Shown here one piece after another: positions 8,251-14,353 of a stretch of DNA of 14,353 nucleotides. Source of the stretch: Hemicentrotus pulcherrimus (Eukaryota > Echinodermata > Echinoidea > Camarodonta > Strongylocentrotidae). The DNA is taken from positions 104,165 through 118,517 of the forward strand of contig BEXV01001243.1 of the NCBI GenBank assembly GCA_003118195.1, written 5' to 3'. The notes beneath the pieces are model-generated. The model saw only the letters and a program-made list of their open reading frames with translations, was not told where the DNA came from and made no database searches. Each line of letters opens with the position of its first letter. Position 1 is the stretch's first letter. Both the position numbers and the translations under genes were made by a program.

Positions 8251-8416
8251 TGGCCCAAATTCACAAAGGAGGTTTAACTTAACCCGTGGTTTAAAACCTC
8301 CATAACCCATGGTTTAGAAATTAGCGCAAAATAAGTGCACCTTGCCTTGCGCATGCCTAATATTGGAGTGTTAAAACTATGGGTTAGATTTAAACCTCCT
8401 TTGTGAATTTGGGCCA
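8251..8416. mobile_element. Non-autonomous TIR element (MITE), 166 bp, copy in B
   Basis: This is identical to the element at 525-690, carried along in the long direct repeat. It has the same perfect 26-base terminal inverted repeat. It is not an independent insertion. Confidence 0.85.
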
Positions 8417-8431
8417 AACCAAAAAAAAAAC

Positions 8432-8468
8432 AGGAGCACTTATGGCAGGAGCACTTATGGCAGGAGCA
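8432..8468 (+). repeat. 15-bp tandem repeat, copy in B
   Basis: Same array and unit count as at 706-742, inside copy B of the long direct repeat. Confidence 0.85.
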
Positions 8469-8475
8469 GATGCCT

Positions 8476-8767
8476 GGGGGGGTTTCACAAAGATCCTAAG
8501 TTTAACTTATGTCTAAGTTGGACTTAACAATTATGGAAAGCCTTTAGCATCAATGAAAATATTTTGTAAAAGTTATTTTAAAAGGTATAGAATATTGATT
8601 CAAAGCTTTCATATTTTCTCTAATGAAGGAGATTTCCTGTTCTTGATGTGGAATTTATCCTTGAATTTTAGCTTTCAAAAAGACTTCAAATAGCTCTCCA
8701 CAATTTTGAAGATCAACTTACAAATGTAGAGTTGAGTTTGACTTTGGATCTTTGTGAAACACCCCCC
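8476..8767. mobile_element. TIR element of the GGGGTGTTTCACAAAGAT type, copy in B
   Basis: This is identical to 750-1041 and was duplicated with the surrounding 1.5 kb block. It does not represent a separate transposition. Confidence 0.8.
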
Positions 8768-9096
8768 AGGAGTCACATGTGAAGGAGGCCATGTGCAGCT
8801 AAGTCCGGCCGGCCGGCTTGTACCTCCTGGCTTGATGAGTCAATGTCAAAGCGCGGGAGTGACAAAATTTCGGAGAAGCGAGGATGAGTGAACCTGTCAA
8901 GGTCAGACAAGAGAATCGGACAAGAGCTTCCCCTTCCCCAAAGATCACGGGTCCCCCAAGGGAAATAAGCACACTCGCTAGACAAATACGGGTCCTTCCG
9001 TAAACACGATTACAATATGGAAAACAGGGAAAGAGGCGATGGTTGGTTAAGGTGATTAAGAGGACTGTGGTGGCTGGAAGCGAACGGAAGGACGGG

Positions 9097-9119
9097 GGAC
9101 GGAGAGGGGAAGGAGAGGG
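9097..9119 (+). repeat. 11-bp minisatellite, two units
   Basis: This is the copy B counterpart of 1371-1404 and is one 11-base unit shorter. The shorter form keeps a 116-codon minus-strand frame open, but that frame shows no sign of being a gene. Confidence 0.8.
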
Positions 9120-9218
9120 TGACATGTTACATTTACTTTCTCCATGCATAGAGCTATACAGGAGGTAACCAGTGTATATGTCATTTTAGGGAGAGAGGTA
9201 CAAGTGTCCAAAGGCACT

Positions 9219-9400
9219 AATGTCCTTAAATGTTTGCACCTCCATACCCAGGAGAGACATGGGGACCTTGATGGCGGTTACCACATGGTAGGAATACTCC
9301 CCAGGGAGTGGAGATGGTGCATATTGTGTGTGACTAAATCTGCTGATCGGGGTTATAATATCTGTAAAGTGCTTTAATAGATATCATACTTTTTATAAAG
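9219..9400 (+). mobile_element. Retroposon (LINE/SINE)-like 3' fragment, copy 1
   Basis: It begins AATGTCCTT and shares a series of words with 13672-13952: TACCCAGG/CACCCAGG, TAGGAATACTCCCCAGGGAGTGGAG, TGTGCATA-type and TTGTGTGTG words, CGGGGTTATAATATCTGTAAAG. The family usually ends in GCGCTATATAA and ATT repeats. Here the end is decayed to TTTATAAAGCATTA. I recall such tails from L2/CR1-type elements and their SINEs in marine animals; that attribution is from memory. Confidence 0.6.
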
Positions 9401-9469
9401 CATTACCAGTTTATAAATCTACAATATGCTAAGTGAGAAACCTGTACATACTGTAATTGACTGTTTAAA

Positions 9470-9796
9470 GCTATGGTCACAAATCTGAGCAGCGAACGAT
9501 CGATCAGTAGCCTGCTCGGAGGCTGCTGGAATTTAGGCATTGCCCAGCAATTAGGTCGGGGCCGGGCGGCGACCGCCCAGGCACCTAGCATATTTTGGGC
9601 GGCAAGTGAAAAGTGAGCAGGCGCCGCCCACATTTTTACTCCGAGCTAAAACTTCAGCGGCGACCGAGCGATGCCCTAAAAACGAGCGGTGCCTGGGCGA
9701 CCGCCGCTCGGTGGCCGGGCAGCTGCCGGGCAGAATTGGTTAAAAACTCACCGCTCGGCCGCCGAGCAGGCTACTTTGGGGTAATGTGACCATAGC
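9470..9796. mobile_element. GC-rich inverted-repeat element, 327 bp
   Basis: The ends are GCTATGGTCAC (9470-9480) and its reverse complement GTGACCATAGC (9786-9796). Further in, AGTAGCCTGCTCGG faces its complement CCGAGCAGGCTACT. The interior is strongly GC-rich with repeated GGGCGGCGACCGCCC, GAGCGGTGCC and CGCCGCTCGG words, in sharp contrast with AT-rich flanks. No coding frame fits. Most likely it is a foldback or MITE-type DNA element; no target duplication was identified. Confidence 0.8.
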
Positions 9797-10943
9797 ATAA
9801 GAGAGACCACAGAAAAGTGGTCTTTATAGGCAGGTGATCCTTATACACAGGTCCTTTTATAAATGTTTCGTTTAGAAACAAAATCCAAGGGAAACATAAC
9901 ATGTAGTCTTGAAATGGCGATCCAATGTTTGTAATAGGTTCAGTTGTATGATAGCAGAAAAATGAGAAAAACAGAATGGCGCATGTTAAAAATAAATCGA
10001 ACAAATAACACTATATTTCGTGCATTTAACATAAAACCAATCTCAAACCTTATCCCTACAGAGCAATTGCAGCCGAAGCAAATATCAAATAGCTTCCACA
10101 CCATAGCAGTTTCTATAGAAGCTTTGTCACGTTTGGCAAAAGACGGAATACAATATATATGCATCAAATTTTGTACCTGCAAAAAGAAAAATCTCAACCT
10201 AGTTCCCCGGTCTTGACTTTCCTGACTTCTAAGAAATCAAACGGTGATAATAATCCTTGATTCATCACCTTAAAAGAATTTCCATTTGTGTGGACTTTTT
10301 TGAGCTATTACATACTATGCCTCTCAAGGTTGTGGGATACTTTTTTTTCAATTTTTCTTTTTCTTTTTTTTTCTTTGATGTTACTTTCTGTGATATATTG
10401 CACATTTTTCCTGAAGAAAAAAAAAAAGTTACTTCTCATGACCTTACAAAAGGTTGTCTTGGTATAGTTTGTCTTGTTGGTTGTTGTGCGTTAACCAAAA
10501 AACGTCTGCACTGTGAGGCTACAAATTGACACAGCCAAAAGACTGTCTAGGTTCTGCTCAAGGCTTTAAGAATTTAGGTTAAGTGTACAACTATTTAGAG
10601 TCTGTGGTTGCATGCAGGCTAGTCTCGGACTGCAAGGCTTGAATAATAATCTTGAAGAAAACACAGAGTTCAAAATGTTGCTTCACAGATCAGTCATAAT
10701 ATTTGTTGAATTCTCAGTGCTTGTTTCTATTTCTAGGGTGTTATAGAACATTTTAGAGGTGACGAAAAGCTGAACTGACAAAACAAACTACTTTTGAAAA
10801 TGTCAGACGAGAGCCATACATGTAGTTTGTTCAAATACAGTTTGTGAACAGCTAGAAGGGCATATTTCATCTGTGATACAAATCTCATGTTCTATTTTAC
10901 CGAACTTGATACTGAAGCCAAATTCTATCAAAACAAGTCCTGT
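9797..10943. other. Mostly unique stretch, no confirmed gene
   Basis: Frames of 77-90 codons lie on both strands between 9771 and 10529 and overlap each other without any domain. A T-rich pyrimidine tract lies at 10340-10376. A good splice-acceptor-like site (TTGTTTCTATTTCTAG, ending 10736) is followed by 13 open codons and a stop. This is suggestive but much too short to call. Confidence 0.4.
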
Positions 10944-11252
10944 GGGGTGTTTCACAAAGATTCTAAGTCGATCTTAACTCTAAGTGTGACTTAAAAATTA
11001 TGGAGAGCCATTTGTAGCCTTAAATTCAAATATATTCAAAAGTGAAAAACAAGTATTTTAGACTTTTCATAAATTCCACAGCAAGAACAGGAAATCTCCC
11101 ATGATAATAGAAAATATGAATGATTTGAATCAACATTTTATGCCTTTTAAAAGAACTTTTACAAAATATTTTTAGAGATGCTACGGCTTTCCATAATTTT
11201 TAAGTCCAACTTAGAGTTAAGTTCAACTTAGAATCTTTGTGAAACACCCCCC
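10944..11252. mobile_element. TIR element of the GGGGTGTTTCACAAAGAT type, inverted relative to 750-1041
   Basis: The left end GGGGTGTTTCACAAAGATTC (10944-10963) and right end GAATCTTTGTGAAACACCCC match as inverted repeats. Similarity between the arms continues for about 55 further bases (CTTAACTCTAAGT, GACTTAAAAATTATGGA). Read on the minus strand, the body aligns with 750-1041. Flanking CCTGT/CCTGA is at best an imperfect target duplication. The element is non-coding. Confidence 0.85.
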
Positions 11253-11603
11253 TGATCAATCGAAACCTCAAGCAGAAGGCTAAAACATCACGCCCTAGCA
11301 ACGATTTCGAGGAATTATCTTGCTCTTTCTTTTCAGTTACTATGTCACTCCCGGTGAAGCACAGAAATGTGAGAAAAATTGATGGTATTTGGTTGCAGTG
11401 TAAATGAAGCTAATATCTCGCATCCTGGTTCGAGCCAGACATTCGGTATCAGTTTCAATTCTCTGCAAGAACCTTCCTCAATAATTACTCTACAAAAGAC
11501 AGATCTAGACAAGAAGTTCATGATCTAGACAAGCCCTGAGATATGCACCGAGCAAAACAATATTTTTCCAGAACCAGAAAGGCAATATACATGTAACTCT
11601 CTG
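11253..11603. other. Stretch without a recognisable gene
   Basis: A splice-acceptor-like site (CTCTTTCTTTTCAG, ending 11336) is followed by a short open stretch starting ATGTCACTCCCG and stopping after about 20 codons. A GGTTCGAGCC word at 11427-11436 resembles a Pol III B box, but no tRNA fold is present. Nothing is firm enough to call. Confidence 0.4.
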
Positions 11604-11993
11604 TTAAAGGTAAAGACCAGTATTGGAAACGCCCTATTAAGCTCTTATTACCAATCATGTGAAAGAATATGTTTTGAATATTACATGACGATAACAATTA
11701 TGATGGGAAACCGCCTACTAATTGATATATTCGGTAAATTAGTATATCTATGTACTGTTGAGAGATACAAATACAAATGCAAGTGTCGCGCACGTGTGTG
11801 TATTCCCATATACATCTTTCTGTGTACAGTGCTTCTAACTTCATGAAGACTTGGCCTAATTTCTTATAATTTTGATGATTCCAGAACCTTGCAGTACAGT
11901 ACATCTATGCTAGATGATCAACCTTTTCTGATCGATTTCACAACATTTCTTTCACTATGCAATTGCATGACCATAACTGATCTTTAGCATTAA
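11604..11993 (-). mobile_element. TTAA-family element, class II, complete, inverted
   Basis: It is bounded by TTAA at 11604-11607 and 11990-11993. The left end AGGTAAAGACCAGTATTGG exactly matches the reverse complement of the right end of 5857-6231. The other end is diverged (TGCTAAAGATCAGTTATGG when reverse-complemented). The body aligns along its length with the inverse of 5857-6231, including GTGAAAGAATATGTTTTGA and GGAAACCGCCTACTA. It has no coding capacity. Confidence 0.85.
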
Positions 11994-11999
11994 AAAGGG

Positions 12000-12411
12000 T
12001 TAGATAAAGGTGAGTTCTGGTAAAAAAAAAAAAAAAAAGAAATGAATTCTCACAGAATCAAACGAAACTTACACAGAATATTCAAGATTACAAATAAATG
12101 TTACAATTTTGGAAGAAAATGTATAATGGCTGAGTAATGAGGATAGAAAGATAAGGAAATCAAGGTATGCATGTAGTAGCCCCTGACACCATTTGTATAG
12201 TCCCATATACATCTTTCTGTGTACAATACTTGTTACTTTACCAAGACTGGGCCAAATTTATTAAGATTTTGATGACTCCAGAACCTTGCAGAAGTTGCAG
12301 TACACACCAATACTTACAATGTACATGCTACATGATCAATTTTGTCTGATCCATCCCACACCTTTTCTTTCACATGCAATCGCATGACCATGTATTCACC
12401 TTTATCTTTAA
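12000..12411 (-). mobile_element. TTAA-family element, mixed structure, near complete
   Basis: The left end TTAGATAAAGGTGAGTTCTGG at 12000-12020 corresponds to the right end, which reverse-complements to AGATAAAGGTGAATACATGG next to TTAA at 12408-12411. The left TTAA has apparently lost two bases. Blocks from 12188 rightward (TATAGTCCCATATACATC, TTTGATGACTCCAGAACC, CACATGCAATCGCATGACC) match the shared half of the family in reverse. The portion from about 12022 to 12185 starts with a 17-base A run and is not seen in the other copies. Confidence 0.7.
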
Positions 12412-12552
12412 AGGTAGAGTTGAGTTCTAACTTCTGGCCATGTGATTGTATTATGAAAGAAACTGAGTGGAAGCGATTGCACAAGGTTATTAAATCATGA
12501 AGCATTTAAGCATGAAGAAGGAGACTTTCAATGTAACTGTGTATACCTTTAG
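12408..12552 (+). mobile_element. TTAA-family element, truncated, head to head with its neighbour
   Basis: It starts at the TTAA shared with the preceding element, then AGGTAGAGTTGAGTTCTAAC, CTGGCCATGTGATTGTATTATG and GCACAAGGTTATTAAATCATGAAG. It parallels the left half of 1624-2001 up to the AACTGTGTATACCTTT block near 12552, after which similarity is lost. Only the left half of the element remains. Confidence 0.7.
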
Positions 12553-12680
12553 ACATTTTCACCTGTGAATTGTACTTCATGTACATTATATAGCATGAAT
12601 GCAGCCCACTACCTAAACCAGGTAGGTCCCCATCACATCACCCTTCCTTCAACGTAAACCATGTACATGTACGGTACATT

Positions 12681-12779
12681 TCGTCGCTGTTTTCACGAAG
12701 TGACAGTAGTGAAAAAAAATTGCATTCACTTTGCATTACGATTTTCCTCACTACCGTCACTTCGTGAAAACAAGGACGA
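12681..12779. mobile_element. Compact hairpin (foldback) element
   Basis: An inverted repeat of about 35-38 bases per arm: TCGTCGCTGTTTTCACGAAG... (12681-12715) pairs with ...CTTCGTGAAAACAAGGACGA (12742-12779). The paired GTTTTCACGAAGTGAC core is perfect. The loop is about 26 bases. There is no coding potential. It could be a very short foldback transposon or the two ends of an element with most of its interior deleted. Confidence 0.8.
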
Positions 12780-12809
12780 TTTGTGCATCCATCCTGACCC
12801 TTGAGTATG

Positions 12810-12845
12810 CTGGAGCAAACCTGAGCAAACCTGAGCAAAACCTGA
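12810..12845 (+). repeat. Short tandem repeat GAGCAAACCT, about 3.5 units
   Basis: Units GAGCAAACCT, GAGCAAACCT and GAGCAAAACCT follow each other at about 12816-12846. The slight length change in the last unit indicates slippage. Confidence 0.8.
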
Positions 12846-13133
12846 GAGCATGAGTCATGGCCAACTACCCCAGACAAACAACAATTGTTTAAAGATCAAG
12901 TTGAGCTTGCCTGGGTCATGCATTTACAATGTGCAAAAAATGTCTGGGAGCAAATGGGGAAAAAGTGAGTTCCAAGAATTCAAGTTTCAAGTTACAAATT
13001 TATTTTACACATTCCATTGAAAACCTACACCAAATACATGTGTAACAGCAAAATGTTTAAAAGGCAGGCCTAAAAGAGCAACTACATGTATTAAAGGACG
13101 TGAATTGGCTGACCATTATTGCAACCATCCTGA

Positions 13134-13365
13134 TGAAACCCTTTCATAATGTCCTTTGGGGAGACATTTATCTACATTTGCCACACTAAACCCAGGTGAG
13201 GTGAATGGGTATCTGGCAGGAGTTAATTTGAAATGCTAGAGCGCCGTAATGGACGCGTTGCTAAAGCCAGGGTAATATTCGGGCAGCAAAAGGAGCGTCA
13301 AGATATGGCGACATGAGCGCTATAATAGAAGCCATTGCTATTATTGATATTATTACAATATAATT
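13134..13365 (+). mobile_element. Retroposon (LINE/SINE)-like 3' fragment, copy 2
   Basis: It begins AATGTCCTTTGG and shares GACATTTATCTACATTTGCC and ACCCAGGTGA...AATGGGTA with 13672-13952. It then diverges into a section with GCGCCGTAATGGACGCGTTG and GCCAGGGTAATAT. It ends GAGCGCTATAATAGAAGCC followed by ATTATT-rich sequence, the usual 3' tail form of the family. It is in the same orientation as copies 1 and 3. Confidence 0.65.
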
Positions 13366-13671
13366 TAAAGCTTACAAAGTTTCAATCGATTTATCATCTT
13401 TACCAGATCTCAAACTTCTCTTCAAGGGATGACCAAGAAGAACAGAATCTAAAATATATGTATAAATTGGCTGAGTGATTGGTTTTGTAAAGCTACGACC
13501 AAATCTTAGCTGACAGTCACTTACCTGCTTTATGATGCATCCATCATGAGAAGAGAGGCAAGATGAAATCCAAAGGCCAGGCAGGAACGATGCAAAGGAA
13601 GGAAGAAAGGAGACAAAAAACAAAAAATAATTAAATCATGATCTTGTTCATTCATGGATGATCATTGTAAA
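13366..13671. other. Stretch without a recognisable gene
   Basis: A minus-strand CAGGTAAGT (about 13518-13526) is a perfect splice-donor consensus. The neighbouring 83-codon minus-strand frame has no domain and no clear acceptor upstream, so no exon is called. Confidence 0.4.
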
Positions 13672-13952
13672 GAATGTCCTTTGGCAAGACGTTAATCTAC
13701 ATTTGCCACTCTCCACCCAGGTGTTAAATGGGTACCCTGTAGGTTGCGAAAATTAATGTGGTTGGATGAGCGAGTGTGCACTTGTAAAATGCAACTTGCC
13801 TGAATGCTACCCAGGGAGTGGAGAATGTGCATACATTGTGTGTGGGTAAGCCTGAATCACGTGACCGGGGTAAAAATATATCTGTAAACTGTAAAGCGTT
13901 TAGACACATCGTTGTATTGGGCGCTATATAAAAGCGTAATATTATTATTTTA
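13672..13952 (+). mobile_element. Retroposon (LINE/SINE)-like 3' fragment, copy 3 (best preserved)
   Basis: It runs from AATGTCCTTTGGCAAGACG through CACCCAGGTG and AATGGGTACCC, CTACCCAGGGAGTGGAGAAT and ACCGGGGTAAAAATATATC. It finishes CTGTAAAGCGTTTAGACACA...GGGCGCTATATAAAAGCG and an ATTATTATT tail. This is the most complete of three copies in the window. No reverse transcriptase is present, so it is either the 3' end of a truncated LINE or a SINE that borrows such an end. Confidence 0.7.
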
Positions 13953-14353
13953 AAAAAACATGATAGTGTATTAGGTATTACCGGTATGTTTTATGAGAGT
14001 AAGAATAGATTGGATTTTCCTTTTAAACACACTGGAATTATGAATTTGAGTTCTTGTTTTTTTTGTTTTTGTTGGGTTGGCTATGTGTTTGTATACATTA
14101 TTTACATATTGTTTTTGCTTGGTTTAGTTGTTTATTGTTTGTCCGTTGTTTGCTTTTTTTATTCTTAGAAATGATTGGTGTAAAAAAATGTATGTGCATC
14201 TACTCGTTTTAAGAGGCTGATTGGTTTCCCTTTTATAATAAGATGCATGAATCTAAATTTGTGTGTTTTTTTTTGTTTGTTTGTTTCTTTCTTTGTCTGT
14301 CTGTTTACTTCTTGTTTTTTGCTTCTTTAGTTGTTTATTTTTTGTTTATTGTT
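13953..14353 (+). repeat. G/T-rich, A/C-poor end of window
   Basis: From about 14045 the plus strand is dominated by T and G, with TTTG, TTTC and TCTG tetranucleotide arrays near 14270-14310 (GTTTGTTTGTTTCTTTCTTT). The 60-codon frame at 13986-14168 is a hydrophobic string produced by this composition and is not called. No gene is seen. Confidence 0.75.

Larger units (their letters stand above)
7727..9227 (+). repeat. Long direct repeat, copy B
   Basis: This is the second copy of the 1.5 kb repeat. It is 17 bases shorter over the alignable part because it lacks one 11-base minisatellite unit and 6 bases near 9155. Its left side abuts a 183 bp TIR element with a clear target duplication (7534-7728). 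Its right side continues into a dispersed retroposon-like tail beginning at about 9219. The sequence after 9227 does not resemble the sequence after copy A (1521 onward), so this is not a simple tandem duplication of the whole 7.7 kb unit. Confidence 0.97.

Noticed and set aside
8799..9149. 116-codon minus-strand frame, the longest in the window
   Set aside because: No domain or signal is recognisable, the composition is Ser/Pro/Leu-rich as expected from the underlying minisatellite, and the nearly identical copy A breaks it with an 11-base indel.
1..9227. The 1.5 kb direct repeats as long terminal repeats of a retrotransposon
   Set aside because: There are no gag, protease or reverse-transcriptase frames between them and no primer-binding or polypurine site at the expected places. 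The 3' ends are not CA, and the repeats themselves contain unrelated TIR elements.
9940..10216. Overlapping 85-90 codon frames on both strands, with an acceptor-like TTTTTCTTTTTGCAG on the minus strand
   Set aside because: Neither translation has a recognisable motif, the two shadow each other, and the acceptor-like site alone is weak evidence.
11390..11440. Pol III-like A box (TGGTTGCAGTG) and B box (GGTTCGAGCC)
   Set aside because: The A box has a mismatch, the spacing is short, and no cloverleaf can be formed. No further copy is seen in the window to support a tRNA-derived SINE.
13500..13623. Perfect minus-strand splice donor CAGGTAAGT with an upstream open frame
   Set aside because: A nine-base match can occur by chance on two strands of 14 kb, and no acceptor or domain defines an exon.
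13986..14168. Hydrophobic 60-codon frame that could look like a membrane peptide
   Set aside because: It is generated by the G/T-rich low-complexity end of the window (Phe, Val, Leu, Cys, Tyr codons).
1..14353. CRISPR arrays, bacterial operons, tRNA or rRNA genes
   Set aside because: No regularly spaced repeats with unique spacers, no cloverleaf folds, no rRNA-conserved words and no prokaryotic coding density were seen.

Overview
This is a non-coding, repeat-dense stretch of an animal genome. It is AT-rich overall, has no open reading frame longer than 116 codons, and shows no bacterial features (no operons, ribosome binding sites or rRNA/tRNA genes). It contains many short terminal-inverted-repeat (TIR) elements, homopolymer runs and 3' tails of the form GCGCTATATAA...ATTATTATT. 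That mixture fits a marine invertebrate, and I think most likely an echinoderm such as a sea urchin. The attribution rests on recalled repeat style, not on a search. No protein-coding gene can be called with confidence.

Layout. Positions 1-1519 are copy A of a long direct repeat whose copy B is 7727-9227. Both carry a CCCTAA-like tract, two different TIR elements, small tandem repeats and a CpG-richer segment. Copy A ends at the window's only ambiguous base (N, 1520). From 1624 to 6231 the main theme is a roughly 370-390 bp element bounded by TTAA: copies at 1624-2001 (decayed), 3645-4044, 4839-5227 (inverted) and 5857-6231. The second and third copies form a large inverted pair around a homopurine/poly-T low-complexity core (4478-4832). 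A different small TIR element lies at 2995-3236. From 6232 to 7539 the sequence is mostly unique, with one exon-like stretch (6710-6856) and a poly-A run. A 183 bp element with a 6-bp target duplication (7540-7722) directly abuts copy B.

After copy B come a non-LTR-retrotransposon/SINE-like tail (9219-9400), a GC-rich inverted-repeat element (9470-9796), about 1.1 kb of mostly unique sequence, a 0.3 kb TIR element (10944-11252) related to the one inside copies A and B, and a cluster of three TTAA elements (11604-12552), two of which meet head to head at one TTAA. A compact hairpin element (12681-12779), two more retroposon-like tails (13134-13365 and 13672-13952) and a G/T-rich end complete the window.

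No gene network can be inferred. The sequence records repeated insertion, chimera formation and duplication of non-autonomous transposons, plus one large direct repeat that may be either biological or an assembly artefact.
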